From Diogma glabrata (lineage: Eukaryota; Arthropoda; Insecta; Diptera; Cylindrotomidae), in assembly GCA_963693315.1 (NCBI GenBank), contig OY856186.1:375457328-375521327 (forward strand): 64,000 nucleotides of DNA, read 5' to 3'. Shown here piece by piece: positions 47,780 through 60,197 of the stretch. Each line of letters opens with the position of its first letter. The first letter of the stretch is position 1. The notes under the pieces were generated by a model that saw nothing but the letters and a program-made list of their open reading frames with translations, did not search any database and had not been told where the DNA came from. The translations under genes and the position numbers were made by a program.

Positions 47780-49240
47780 TATTATTCACATAATAATTTT
47801 TCAATACATTTTCACGCTTTGTGTTTGACCATTCAAAATCAGCGAACGTCCCATATTATTGGACCTAATATTACTCTTTTGATTGTTAGATAATGTTTCT
47901 GTGTAAAATATTTTAGCACTCTACTAGTATAAGCTATGGGTAGGTTTTTATTTACACTGTTGTGAGAGAACAGTGCCGATACAAAAATTACTAGCATTTG
48001 TGGTTAATATAAATTCGTTTTCAAAATTTGGAAAAACAGGAACTAGTGAGCTACACAAAGAATTTTTTAGCCTGTTAAATGCCATCTGTAAGGACATTCC
48101 ACTGAAACTTTACATCATTTTTAAATTTTTCAATGACCTAAGACGCTTGGTGATTTCGACAAAATTTTTAAAATATTATGTATAGAATACAGCGAATCCC
48201 AAAAAGGACATAGCTTCTTTGATATGTTTAGGTTGAGAATAATTTATTTTATAGTTTCTGTCAGCTTAGGATCAGGTTTTACACTTTAACCACTTACTAT
48301 ATGACCAAAGTGTTTTATCTCCTTTCAAAGAAAAAACATTTTCCTAACTGCAATTCTATATTCTATTTTCTCTAAGACACTGAAATACTTCTATTAATTT
48401 TTGAATATACTTCTTTAGTGTAATTTCAAAAACGACTACACCATCTAAGTAAAGTAGATACTTAATTGATGTTAAACCACTAAGAACATGGTTCATAAGC
48501 TGTTGAAATGTGGCAGGAGCATTTTTTAACCGAAATTGAACTCAAAATATCCACTTCTAGTGCTAAATGCTGTTTTAGTTCTATCGCCAGGATTTCTGCC
48601 CCGTAAAACTGAAATGTTGGGAAGTGGAAATACAGCATCAATTGTAATTGCGTTTAAGCGTCGACAATCAACCACCAGACGCCACTTCTTATTGATGATC
48701 GATTGATTTTTTCATAACTGGTAACGACGGTGAGTCTTGTACTTGGCTTAACCTTCGCGTGAACAGTATCTACCCGGGTAGATATTACGGTTTTTGTAAT
48801 TCAATAACTTTATGAGTTTTTAACCAATCATCATGCCTGTTCAGCTATGTGACTAATTTTTAAATTGATTTCGCAAAATTTGAGAAAAAAATATTTTGGA
48901 CTTCCTTTTAACACTTTTTTTGGATTTTTATGGTTTTTTTTACGCAAGAAAACAATATCTACCCGGGTAGATATTTTTACCTTGGGTTTTATATGAATAT
49001 TTTTACTGGGCAATGTTAAAAACAAGTAACTTTATTTTTAAATATATGCTTTTATTGTATGCATACACAAAAGTAAAATAAATACACAGTTACGTTTGTA
49101 GATATTATGATTTATGTAATATCTACCGGGGTAGATACTGTTCATATCAGTAGCTAAAAAATTCCGTTCACGCGAAGGTTAATTACACCATCCTTAAGCA
49201 TATTAGAGATTTGTACATATTGCTTTTCGTCGACTTAGTG
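47780..49240 (-). pseudogene. Ty3/Gypsy pol relic 2 (reverse transcriptase to RNase H)
   Basis: Reading down the minus strand from about 49240: VQISNMLKDGVI, then the TTAA element at 48752-49178, then KWRLVVDCRRLNAITIDAVF (about 48693-48630), DRTKTAFSTRSGYFEFN, a frameshift, LKNAPATFQQLMNHVLSGL (about 48530-48475), LLYLDGVVVF, PVFPNFENEFILTTNAS (about 48040-47990) and LPIAYTSRVLKYF (about 47920). These are consecutive Ty3/Gypsy reverse-transcriptase and RNase H landmarks. YLDD reads YLDG, and the segment with the first catalytic Asp is deleted between DAVFPLPN and DRTKTAF. No integrase or LTR is found. It is clearly non-functional and more diverged than the LINEs. Confidence 0.78.
48752..49178. 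mobile_element. 427-bp piggyBac-type inverted-repeat element at a TTAA site
   Basis: Ends are CCTTCGCGTGAAC at 48752-48764 and GTTCACGCGAAGG at 49166-49178, perfect inverted repeats. TTAA lies directly outside both (48748-48751 and 49179-49182). A subterminal AGTATCTACC(C/G)GGGTAGATA-type motif appears inside each end and again near 48956. TTAA duplications with ends starting CC are the mark of the piggyBac superfamily. No transposase frame, so it is non-autonomous. It splits the Ty3/Gypsy pol relic. Confidence 0.88.
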
Positions 49241-49950
49241 ACTTACTTTACTTTATTACTTTTCAATAGAGAATAATTTTCTAAGCTCTTGAGTGTTTAG
49301 GAAAATGTAGAATAGTTTTAGAAAAAGTACAGTTTGTGGTTTTTTTATTTAGAACTGAGAAAATTACATTCTTTTGATGCTTTTATAATTGAAGTCACAT
49401 ACATTGATTAATGTTTTGAGTTTGAGTGCCCTGTTTTTTTTAAAAACTCGCACTTTCAACAATCGTTTCCTTTATTATCTTCTGCTGCTTATTTTCTTTT
49501 AAAGCTTGTACTACAGCAGACCGTAAACACGTGAACGATTCATTCAAAAATTTTGCTGACGATTTGGCACAGAAGCATGGATGTTTTTTACCAGACCAAA
49601 ACACCCCGGAAAATAGGCAGAATACGAGAGTGCTTCCTATCTATAATAAAGAAATTAGGCGGACTAAAAGATGTAAAACTTCAGACCCTTCTGTGTTAAT
49701 ATATCTCTTCAACGCTTGTAGCAGCTAGACTGTATAAGACTTTGATGGTGCTGAGAATAAAACTTCATTGAGAAGACCAGCTGGTACGTTTACGCAAGTC
49801 GAGCACCAAAGAGCCCTTCTGTTCTAGAAATTCACTTTTCTTAGGCTATAATAAAGGAATATACGGCAAAGTTCTGAATATCTTAGAATGGAATGATACG
49901 AAGGGTGGTATTAAAAAGCCTATCGGTGTTGCAGTCAATAAAATCAACAG
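49241..49950. other. No gene supported
   Basis: A 65-codon plus-strand frame starts at 49531 (ADDLAQKHGCFLPDQNTPEN within it). The residue mix looks coding, but I recognise no family. It may belong to the LINE relic just downstream. Confidence 0.3.
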
Positions 49951-49954
49951 AATT

Positions 49955-50400
49955 GGCACTAATAGAGAATGTGAAAAGGGCGAAGTCTTCGAATCTCGTA
50001 TGTGGAGTCTTTTGTTGGAGAAAATTCTGGCTATCTTAGGTAACCAGGAAATCAAATGTTTGAACACGAAACAATCTGTTAAATTGTATAAGGCAAACCC
50101 TATCTGGTAGACACATGATGACCATCTTGGAAACTGAAACTACATTACATCTGAGTAAAACTAAGAAAATCTAAGACAAGAAAGTTCAAGATAAAGCCTT
50201 TCATCATGAGGCGCTTCGTAATTGAATCTGCACAGGAGACAAAATATCTAGGAGCAGTCCTAAACATCAAGCTCTTGTAGAAAAACCACGCGAAGGTGGT
50301 GTTAAACCGGGACACAAGAACTCTGACAGTGCAGATGCTACTTAGATTGGTACCAGACAACTTGCAGGTTAAGATCATAGCCACGAAAAGTATTCAGGAA
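49955..50400 (+). pseudogene. LINE reverse-transcriptase relic (R1/jockey-like)
   Basis: SRMWSLLLEKILAIL (about 49997-50041) fits the SPLLWNLVVDxLLxxL helix that follows the GCPQG motif. TRKFKIKPF and ESAQETKYLGAVLNIKLL (about 50224-50278) then match FTRKYKxPxF and KYLGVILDxKL of the segment after the active site. A stop and frame changes separate the parts, and the YADD region between them is unreadable. This is a small internal fragment of an old copy. Confidence 0.5.
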
Positions 50401-50599
50401 ATTTAGGGGAAAGGAGAGTATGGGAAAGGTAAAGAAAATCGAGTTTGTTTATAAATCTTAACTTTCCAGCGAGAATATCTGGCCTGGGTAACCTATGGAT
50501 AGCATGATTAAACATAATTTTGAGAGTAAATACACATAGATGTTTAGCCTCAAACCCGAGTGAAGCAGTAGGAAGGGAACACTAGCTTCTGTTGGCTCA

Positions 50600-50751
50600 G
50601 CTCGATAACCTGAAATCATGTTATCTCTTACTTCTTTAAATAATTTCAGATTACTGATGTCTATGTTGTGATTTGTATCTACTAAATGTTTTGCTACTGC
50701 TGATCTGTAGTGGTTATAGCTGTTGGTCAAAACATGGGAATGTGATTCCAA
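50600..50751 (-). pseudogene. Penelope-type GIY-YIG fragment (tentative)
   Basis: RSAVAKHLVDTNHNIDISN followed by LKLFKEVRDNM (about 50706-50620) resembles the AxAxHxxxxxHxIDxxxxKxL segment of the GIY-YIG endonuclease at the C terminus of Penelope-like elements, including the spaced His residues. Upstream and downstream residues do not extend the match, so only about 30 codons support the call. Confidence 0.42.
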
Positions 50752-51350
50752 GACATATTAATTTCAATAAGCAGTATGTAAATGGCTACAAGTTAAACAA
50801 ATCACCACGTGTTGACGGAATAGTGAGCAACGTTTCTGAAATAGGGGCAAGACTGGTATATATTGCCTTATATGGGAAATATTAGAGGTAATATGCTATT
50901 TAGCCATATTCCAATTACATTGCAAAAGGACAAGGTGATATTTATTCTCTAAGTGGAAAGAAGGGCGTCACGATGTTCAATAGATCCGCCAAGTTGAGGT
51001 AAAAATAAATTGAGATTGAAGACAAAAAGGAAGTTGCTGTTTGGGGAGATTTAAACAACACCTGGAATGAACGGAGGACTCATTGATATAAATGTTGACA
51101 GGCCAATAAAAAATTGGATGTGTAACGTGTAACTGTAAATCAAAGAAAAGAAACATAAAACCAGTAAGTACAGCATTACCCATAGATATAGTAATGACGT
51201 TGACATTATAACCAGTAAATATTGCGAAGCTGATGCATAGGCTGGCTCCACCACAGCTCTGGAAACATAGTGTTCTGGATATATAATGAGCTAATATACA
51301 TCAAATACTTTAATTAAAAGCAAACCAATGTTATGTATTTCGCGTAGTTC
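50752..51350. other. No gene seen
   Basis: Short frames on both strands without recognisable content. Confidence 0.35.
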
Positions 51351-52470
51351 TAATTATAAAACTGTTAAAGAAAGCAGTAGTATCCCAACAAACATAAACT
51401 CTGTTGTACGAGAAAAAGTAAAAAAAAAATTTAACCGGAAGTTAGGATACAAAACTGTTGTGAACTCTACTAAATGTTTTTGTACCAAATTTCATCCAAT
51501 TCGATTATTAGATACAGATGTTATTAAGCTTCCAAAAAAAACAGGAGCTCGACGGACCCCACCACTTTGTTCACTATCTATCATACATATTTGCATCTTT
51601 TTCTAAAGTGTCATCAAATTCATTCACGAACGAATGTTGTATGCTCCCAACAAATATTGAAACAATAAACAGGTGTTCGGGCGACCCCCACTTCTTACCC
51701 CAATATTGTCCAAAAACTAATCAGTTCTTTGTCATTTAAGTCACCATCTTTTTTCAAAGTATCATTTCAAATTGATTAATGAATGGAGTCTGTATGCTCC
51801 CAACAAACTTTAAAAACAAGGTGTAAAAAGTCAGCATTTGTATGGTAGACCCCCGCCACTTTGATCAATGTGTCCCAAAAGACGATAACTATCTTTTCAC
51901 ACTAATTGAAACCTTTTTCATAAGTTTCATCTAAATCACTTCATTATTGTAGGCTGTAGTGTGCATAAAAACACTGAAAAAACTTCAAAAAAGTACAAAC
52001 AAAATTTTTTTACCGGAAGTGAAAAGCCGAAACTTGGGATGCAGAACTGTTGTGAACCGTACTAAATGGTTATGTATCAAGTTTCATTCAATTCGATTAT
52101 CAGGTACAGATGTTATTGAGCTTTCATAAAAACAGATGCTCGGGGGACCCCCCACCACTTTGTTCACTATCGCTAAAAACACAATCAGTTCTTTGCCATA
52201 CATATTTGCATCTTTTTCCAAAGTGTTATCAAAATTCGTTCACGAACGTTATTCAAGTTATTCAAGATTTAAACTTAGAGGTGTTCGGGAGAGCCCCCGC
52301 CATTTTGTCCAAATTTGAAATGGATCCACATCTACCATTTTCAAGTGAACCTGTATCATTGGCCAAAGTTTCACCAAGATCCTATGCAGAAAGGTCATCC
52401 ACCCATACACCCACCCACCTACTCACACACAGACGTACACCTAAGTTTTTTTGGCTATTTAGATAGAGGA
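51351..52470 (+). repeat. Long-period local repeat
   Basis: About 51425-51640 is homologous to about 52000-52250, sharing CCGGAAGT, AACTGTTGTGAAC, ATTCGATTAT, TACAGATGTTATT and CCACCACTTTGTTCACTATC. Between them, GTATGCTCCCAACAAA and GACCCCC(G/A)CCACTT-type words recur at about 130-base intervals, so the segment seems built from shorter ancestral units. It ends near a CACCCACCCACC stretch at 52400-52430. Confidence 0.65.
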
Positions 52471-53660
52471 TGGTCCAAAACAAAAGAAAAAACAAAATTT
52501 GGGATATGTAGGATTTTTTTTTCTCGGCAGATTGCATTATTTCACACAATTTAAAATTGCGGTGAAGTGAAAACATTGAGGCGGCGCTCTGAGTAGTTTA
52601 ACTCTTGGAAAAAATGAAAGAAATAATTTACAGAGACTTTCCTGTATACGCATCACGAGACTATGAATAGTTATTCTTCTCAAGTCAATAGACGACCTGT
52701 TAGTACTTTTTTCAATATATTTACAAATAAAAAGTTTTTCCAAGAATACCAACTCTAAAATTAAGTTACCTGGATGGATGAAAGGTATGCGGAGTTCAAC
52801 TATAAAAGGTACAACACATCGGAGTTGATTAATAGGGTAGAGTGGAAAACTTCATACGTACTATTCGTTCATACGTACCATTCGTTCATACGTACTATGA
52901 TTGAAAGATGTACTGTATTAGGAACCTAAAGATAGAGAATTAAATACTCTAAATCACAAAGCATTTTTAATGTAGAAATGCACGCAAATGAGATACGCAA
53001 CACAAAGATTCTAGCAACAGTTTTAAACTTTGTGAGGAAAATTTTGGAGATGGCGATAGTTTTGGACACCTGACCATGCGTGTACACAGATAATACAGTG
53101 TTACGTAGCAGTTGTCCCTGATATAATTTCATTAACGTCGAAAATGTATTTTACCGATTCGTCGCAGTCGATATAATTCTTATCGTTCTCTCCATTTTGA
53201 ACAGTTAGTTAAATGGTTTTTTTGTCATATTTTTTTTTCTTTTGCACTTTCATTAATTTTTTTCTTATATACTGGTACGAGTACACAAGGCTGACAATTA
53301 TGGTATAACTTTGATGATAAACAATTTTTCAAAAACACGACGCGTTCAAAATTGGAACAAAAAAAACTGATTGTATCTGTTTTATTGAAATAAAATCAAA
53401 TTAGTTTGCAAAATTCTATTATATCTATTTAATAATTTTTAATTTATAGCTGTGTTCAAAAGAAAAAAATTATCGTGATGTTGTAAAACAACATTTTTGT
53501 GGATAGAGTATGATAATACTTTAGCAGTCATATGTTTTGCCGTTTTTTTCCGTCGAATTTTAACATAGTAAATTAAAGAAAAATCATCAAAAACAAACAT
53601 TGTTATTATTGTTCAAATATCATTGTTCTAGATCTATCTATTGTATAGATTTATTATTAT
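52471..53660. other. No gene; short tandem at 52851-52899
   Basis: TTCATACGTACTATTCG occurs three times with a 16-17-base period. The remainder is AT-rich and unassigned. Confidence 0.5.
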
Positions 53661-53905
53661 TCAGGTTCAACATTTGCCGGTACCATTGGCACAACGGTTG
53701 GCTGTTATATTGATTTATTTTTATTTATATTCAACATTCATTGGTACCATTGGCGCACCGATTTTGTTATATTATATTATTATCATTGCTCAACAAGCGC
53801 CTGTACGTTAGCACAACGACTTTTATCATATTATTGCATTATCAATATTGTTCAACAATCGCCTGTTTTATTGGCGCAACGTTTGGTGGTTTTATTAGAT
53901 TAATT
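53661..53905 (+). repeat. Diverged tandem repeat, about 60-80 bp, four units
   Basis: Each unit begins with TTCAACA or CTCAACA, followed by a GCC(T/G)GTA..ATTGGC(A/G)CAACG-like core and an AT-rich tail. Units start near 53666, 53728, 53790 and 53850. Units differ at many positions. Confidence 0.65.
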
Positions 53906-54060
53906 ATTATATGTAAATGAGTGAATTATTTTAATTTTTAAATGTAATAATTGCATTTGATGTGGTGTGGGTGATGGTATTGGTTCCTTCGACTTTTTGG
54001 GTCATCAGACTTTCTATTCTTTGCTCATTTGAATCCGTTTTCTTTTTAAACCTTTGCGTA
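53906..54060. other. No gene seen
   Basis: Short unassigned spacer. Confidence 0.3.
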
Positions 54061-54074
54061 CAATTCAGCATTTG

Positions 54075-54160
54075 TGATGGGTTGGGGAGAGGTACAATCG
54101 AACTCACAGACTGCAGCTAGTCGGAAATTTAATCTTCAGGCACGCAACACCTCAAAAGTT
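54075..54160 (-). ncRNA. tRNA-like segment (SINE head)
   Basis: On the minus strand CCGACTAGCTGCAGTCTGTG precedes GAGTTCGATTG, a fair B box, with an arrangement like the heads at 28361 and 45030. The upstream A box is weak. Read as a decayed SINE head, not a tRNA gene. Confidence 0.3.
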
Positions 54161-56728
54161 CTTGAAAGTGATTCCATTATCAAAAATGCACAGTGTTCAT
54201 TACAACAGGTAATACTGAAACTGAAAGATCAATTAAAATGAGTTCACGCACCCTCTTTAATGACCTGTAAACCTTTTTGTGGAGCATATACAAATGTACT
54301 TTATATGCTTTATCCATGAAAGGATACGGGATGAACGTATAACGAAACGGTCGAAAATCTGCCAGTATGGCACAGTTATAAATTCCTGGAATAATGGTGT
54401 GGAGTTTAATTCACACAAAACGGAAAACTTTTTTTTTTTAAGAACTTTTTGGTTAATATATACCAAATTTCAGATTGAGGTAGTTTTTAGGGCCCCTTAT
54501 GGTAAGACTTCGGCGTTCGTCATTTCTAAATAATCGCAAACTATCAGTGCTATGAACTTGAAATTTTCTACAGTTATCAACTGTGTTTGTGCATGCATGT
54601 TACCGAATTTAAATATACAACACAAACATGAATAATAATATAACATATCGAGTTTGAAAGTTTTTTATTTTCACCGAGAGGATCGCTTTAATCACAAGTA
54701 CAAGTTATGAATAAACATTTTTATACTTATTAAAGAAAATCCATTAATTGTGTCTCGGCATTCTAACTCACCTGTTTGTATGATGTATGTCTTCAGATGT
54801 CTACAAGATGTTAAGATGTCATGATCCTAACTCTTCATACATGTTTCAAAAGTAAATCTTTAATTATTTTGAGACACAGATAAAAAAAATTGAAATTTGC
54901 ATGCACAAAATATTTAATATGTCAAAATTGGTATTTCACCATAATTAAGGTATCTCTGACTCAAAAGTGTTACGCTAGGCTTATTCAATAAGTTTTTAAG
55001 ATACTTTTCAAAACATGGTCACTGTTTCATATACATACATATAAGGTTTTTGATCTCAGCATAAATTTCAGAAATGAAATTCATACAAACAATGTGATTT
55101 GTGAATGTTAAGTTGACGATCCGAAATTTTGACCAATAAAAAACAGAACATGAAGATTACAATCAATTAATTGCTGCGTTTTATATTTATTTTTATTACT
55201 TTCAATTTTAATAGCTTTAATTTTTAAGAAAAGGAAAACAAAATTATAATATTTAAGCTAAAAAGTAAAAGTGTTTTGTATTTTAATAATATGAGGTGGA
55301 GGTGATTAGTAGTTAGCATAATTCAAAAATTGAACTCTTGGTCAATACAATATCTTTATATTACATATATGATGGTTACTTTCCCGTGGGGGTCGTGTGT
55401 TTAAAATAAATGATATATTCATATTTTGATATACTTTTGCACTCCTTTTTCTTGTCTCTGTCAACTGACATAACAACCATGGTTAATGCAATCGAACTCT
55501 TTCTTAATTATTGTCTGAGATTTATGAAATGTGTAACATCAGTTTCGGGTGTTTCTAATTAATTCTTTTAAATTTAGATTGGATTTAATTTAATATATTA
55601 TCGTTTTTATTGTTAGAAAGTGAGAAATTATAAAACTATTATTAAGGTTTTTGTATACATGTAGATAAACTTGTTTGAAACGAAAAGAATTGATTATGCA
55701 TTAAATATTTCATAATTTCGATCTAAGAGAAATGTTCAGATAATTAAGACTTACCTGCATATAATGAGTTTTTAAACAAATGATTCTTACGAATTAATAG
55801 ATGGCGGTAAATCCCAAAAAATTAATCAGAAAGTTTCTGTTTGTTTCATCGTTATATATAAATTAAACCAAAATTTTATGAAAAATAAATAAAATTTACA
55901 TATGAATGAAATTCCATTTGATTATACATAAATTATATCTCAAATCTATTATAATCTTATCTTTAATTAAAATGAATTCGATATTTTTTAATTTTGATAT
56001 ATAATTTATTCGCAATATTTAGGTTGTGATAGATGAAAACAAAGAATGGACAATTCCGAAATCAGAAAGTAAAAATAACAAAAAGTAAAATTACTTTCGT
56101 TGTCCAATATAATAGTAAGCGCGCTGAGAGTTTTCACATATGGTTATGATTCAAAATATTTGACGGTCGTCTTCAGTTATTTCAAAATTATTGTTATGTA
56201 AATAAATTTAGAGAATTGATTGATTGAGGTGCATTTTTTTCAAATATGGAATGTTGAAATATTTTCGATGTCAAATCAAGGCAAACTTGTGGTTACGCAT
56301 TATTTTTCAAGATATGCAGTTTAAAAATGAAATTATGGTAAACAAGCATTAGCTAAAATTTTACAGCGAGATACGCAAAATCTAATGGATGTATCGATGG
56401 ACATCTTGTAACGACCGGCCTTGTCAGTCAGAAAGCACTGCGTTTAAATGATAAACGTAATATTTTGACTTTGTAGTTGCTGTCGTTCGGTTATTTGAAA
56501 TCATGTGGTGGGAAACAATTATTTTTAGTGGAAATTGAAACAGGTCTCCGTATGGAAGTTTGTCGCTCCAATGAAAGCTGTTCCAAACTCGTAAATCATA
56601 CAGTTGTTCATTGCTTACTTAATTAGATTATGAAAAATGTGTTCGTAGAGTTTAAATCAGACTAAGAAATACACTAAAATTGAACTTAAGTAGATAAATA
56701 ATGATGAAATTTGAACTTTAAAAGAAGA
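54161..56728. other. No gene seen
   Basis: AT-rich sequence. Short frames near 54257-54533 on both strands overlap each other and carry no motif. Confidence 0.4.
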
Positions 56729-56795
56729 TCACCTCGGTGGCGTAGTTGGATAGCGTATCTGCCAAAGAATTAGAATCATAGGACTGATGAGATAT
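56729..56795 (+). ncRNA. tRNA-derived SINE head (5' half)
   Basis: CCTCGGTGGCGTAGTTGGAT plus AGCG contains an excellent A box (TGGCGTAGTTGG). The B box expected about 35 bases later is damaged: AATCATAGGACTGATGAG appears where GGTTCGANTCC should be. The sequence then becomes ordinary AT-rich DNA. Confidence 0.45.
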
Positions 56796-58079
56796 ATGAT
56801 GAAAATTGGTATATTGGTATATATAAAAATTGGTATGTATAAAGTTTTTGAACGACTTCAAATAATTTGGCAAACTGAAGTTGCAAAATTTTGCTTAGAA
56901 TTTGATGAATATAAAATATATATTTGATCTGACAATTACACTCGATACACCTTTAATAAACCCACTTTATTTGGTATTAGATTTAATATATCTTGAAATG
57001 ATATAACAAAATAATGTATTAAGTAATTAGAAGTTAATTGCCATATATATATGTTCATTTAATAACTTACTGTGTTGCTTTTTAATAATTTACTTTCAGT
57101 TAAATTAAATAAAAACGAAAAAAAAAATTATTTTGACTTAATTTTATTCACAGAAAGTCAAATTCATCGTCTGCAGTACGTGTAACGCAGTAACATAATC
57201 GACTTACTGACCTGAAATAAAAAAAAAGAAAGACAAAATGTAAAAACAATTTAAATAGAAAATTTATATTAAAATTTTTAACAAAATCTCTTTCATGCAA
57301 ATCTTTAACGAATGATAAAGATGATTTCCTTTAGATTTACATCTTTTATGTAAATCTAAACTTTTCGAATCAAATTCTTTAGATAAAAATAACAACAAAC
57401 GATAATACAAAACAAGTTCTAGTCAATCAATCAAGTCTTTCAGTTTTGAAAACAGTTTTAGTGCCTAGAATAAATTACAGATATGGTAAATAAAATTTAA
57501 GATAATCATCAACTCATAGACGTTTACAGTTTTGCGGTACAATAAGAAATTATGACTCCAATAAAATAAAATGGAAAGTTGTAATTTAATGAAAACAATT
57601 TATGGTACTGAATATAGTATAAAATACTACTCCCACTTTTTTGTTATTTAAAATCGCGTGTGGAGATTTGTGCTTATAAAAAACTACTAATTTGATGTGT
57701 GGATTTTATATAGTAAAACAGTTTTGTCCTAAACAAATTAATTTTATAGTTCGTTTCCAATAAAATATGTGAATTAAAATTGTTTATATTTATTGTTATT
57801 TTTTTCATAGTCATCTATTTTTTGATTTTTTGTTGTTAGTTTTTATTGAACCAGCTAAATTATTCAAATTGTGTTCTTCCAACTGTTAATATTGCACCTA
57901 TTAACTTTTTAAATTTAAATTTTAATTTTGATAGATATTTTGATTAATTTTAATTAATTTTTGATATGAAAATAAACAAAAACGTATCTCGGATAAAAAT
58001 CGCTTCATGTTAAAATTGATAAACATTATATTTAAATTAATTTACTTTTTTAAAATAAATAAAATTGTAAATTTGTTAT
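56796..58079. other. No gene seen
   Basis: AT-rich, no repeat partner or coding motif. Confidence 0.4.
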
Positions 58080-58180
58080 GTAGTGGCCGATACAAATGTG
58101 TCACAACAACACATAAAAGCCTTTTAGGATTAAATTCCCACAACAACATCCGTTTTAAGGTGTTGATGGACGCAATTTTT
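58080..58180 (-). repeat. Dispersed repeat with GTTGTTGTGGGA-type core, copy 3
   Basis: Reverse complement of the cores at 42985 and 43925, with GGATGTTGTTGTGGGAATTT and TTTTATGTGTTGTTGTGACA. Confidence 0.5.
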
Positions 58181-58379
58181 TTCTTGTTTTTATGTTTTTT
58201 TTTTAAGGAATGGAAAACTAAACAATAAATTCTATCACATAATAAAATATGACATAGACCACTATTTCATAAAAAGATAAAGAAAATAAAAAGAAAATAA
58301 TCCAATAAAAAGCAAATTTTTGAGAAAAATTTGCATGAACAAAACTAAAATTTGGTTACCAATAATACAGTAATTCCTT

Positions 58380-58540
58380 GATCATGGAAAGCAGCATCTT
58401 CAAGGTATATACCATAACTATAAGATTGAAGATGCTTACCTTAACTGAATAGTTCATCCGCCAGCACCTCTAACATGTCACCTTGGCTATAGTGATATCT
58501 TACTTGTATATAATGATATCTTACTCGTATATAGAAGCCT
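58380..58540. repeat. Hairpin and shared CATCCGCCAGCACC block
   Basis: GCATCTTCAAGGTATATA at about 58394 pairs loosely with AAGATTGAAGATGC at about 58421. TTCATCCGCCAGCACCTCTA and CTTGGCTA follow and match 44109-44140. Then ATGATATCTTACT(T/C)GTATATA is tandemly repeated. Confidence 0.5.
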
Positions 58541-59024
58541 AGCTATTTATTTTATCAAAAGTTTAATTAAACAACTTTCTTTTATTGTGAATTTTTCTAA
58601 TTCTGGTGTCCTCATGTACGGAATTAGGGCGGAAGGAGAGGTATCATTATTAAAAACCACCAATTTTGGACAAACGTTTAAAAACTGCGGAATGTAGAAT
58701 TATATAAAAAATGCAAGTCTATTTAAATTAACTGCTTAGAAATGGTTATTTTACCTCCAAACCCTTTCCCAGTCCATCAATGTAAATATCAGTACAACGC
58801 ACACTATTTTCGATTTTTGATGAAAGTCATCAAATTGTCTATCACTGCCATTTTTGTCAAATTTTTCGGCCCATTCAGTTTAAAGTGAGCTTGGGAAAAT
58901 AATTTTGAATAGCTTCTCATATACTATAACTACAATATAGGGGGAATCTGTGTTATCCAAATTTTTTAAAGCAATTTTAATGAAGCCTTTGCAATTACTC
59001 TTTTATATGATACTTGGCACGTAA

Positions 59025-59133
59025 AATAGTACATTATGATGCTAGGACGTAAAGCTAAAGATGTTGGGCGTATGTTGAGTTTGCAAATCGAGGCGCTAGC
59101 CGAGCTCACGTTCGAGCATCATATACTATTTTT
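59025..59133. repeat. Imperfect inverted repeat of about 26-base arms
   Basis: AAAATAGTACATTATGATGC at about 59023 pairs with GCATCATATACTATTTTTT at about 59117. The loop holds GAGGCGCTAGCCGAGCTCAC. TTTTTTATTCGCC just after it is complementary to GGCGAATAAAAAA at about 59484, so a larger element of roughly 0.4 kb is possible. Confidence 0.45.
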
Positions 59134-59640
59134 TATTCGCCGCAAGCAAAATATTTAAAAAAAATGTTTATTCTAAAATAAAATTATAAATTTGCATAAA
59201 TTTTGAAATAAAAATATGTGGAACAAGTTACCTTTGACAAAATATTTGTTTTTTTCCAAATTATTGTATTACTATGACAACAAATGATAACAACTATTTT
59301 AATTGGATTATGAAATTTTGAATTTAAGGGTTGCTTTGATAAAAATTTTTATTTTTTATAGAATTTAAACAAATACAAATGTTTTTACTTTTTTGGACGT
59401 AGCTATGACAACAAAATATATGGTTAAAAAGTGACACTTTAAGGCCGCAAATCACAGTAATAAAGTAACACTTTAATGTATAGGCGAATAAAAAATTAAT
59501 TATTTCGTTAGTGGTCTCACATCATTCACATTATCTGTTTTTGACCTTTCAACGAATTTTATACTAATACAGATCTCAAACTTTAGATTCATAGGATATT
59601 TAGTTTACGGGATAATCGATAACAAAACAGTCAGACAGAC
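59134..59640. other. No gene seen
   Basis: AT-rich. GTGACACTTTAAGGCCGCAA near 59431 and AAGTAACACTTTAATGTATA near 59464 form a weak local duplication. Confidence 0.35.
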
Positions 59641-60197
59641 AGACCAACACCGCTGTTTTACTAAAATAATTAAATTGAAAAAGCGGAATTCTAATAGTAA
59701 AACATTGTTTAAGGTACAAATTGCTCTATCTCCAAAAACCAATACAAAACAATAAAAATATATAAGAAAGAACTAGTTAAAGAACATAAACGAAAGTTCA
59801 AACCATTGAAAATGAGATAAAAGAAAGAGAATAAAAAAAGAGATAGAAGTATAAAATGATGATTTGATTTTTCGATGCTATGGTGCGGACTAAAAAAAAT
59901 CAGCTCAAAATATTTCACTTCTTCTGACAGCATATTATTATCAGTTTTTTTGACATGTTAGCTCAACCATAACAAGCGATTGTGGTTTATGTTCTTTCAT
60001 TAATGTAATTTTAAAGTTGATTTTTTTTTTCTAGTAAACACTAGAATTGAAACCGAATAAAACAGAAATTCTGTACCAAAGACTTTATCTTGTCGTTAAT
60101 TATTCATGTTCACAGTAGACTAAAACAGTCTATAGAAGAACGCTTGTTTAATTTTCGTTGGATATACATTGCTCGTTATACAATATACTACTGCATG
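59641..60197 (+). repeat. Direct duplication, copy 1
   Basis: Nearly identical to 61232-61793, from GACCAACACCGCTGTTTTAC to CAATATACTACTGCATGA. Differences are single bases and small indels. The 74-codon minus-strand frame in each copy is the same sequence and lacks motifs, so I do not call a gene. TCGTTATACAATATACTACT is repeated once more right after copy 1. Confidence 0.9.

Noticed and set aside
47973..48185. Plus-strand 70-codon frame
   Set aside because: Antisense of the Ty3/Gypsy RNase H region, which has the recognisable motifs.
59709..59933. 74-codon minus-strand frame, present again at 61322-61525
   Set aside because: Its conservation between the two places is explained by the DNA duplication, and it has no motif or supporting neighbour.
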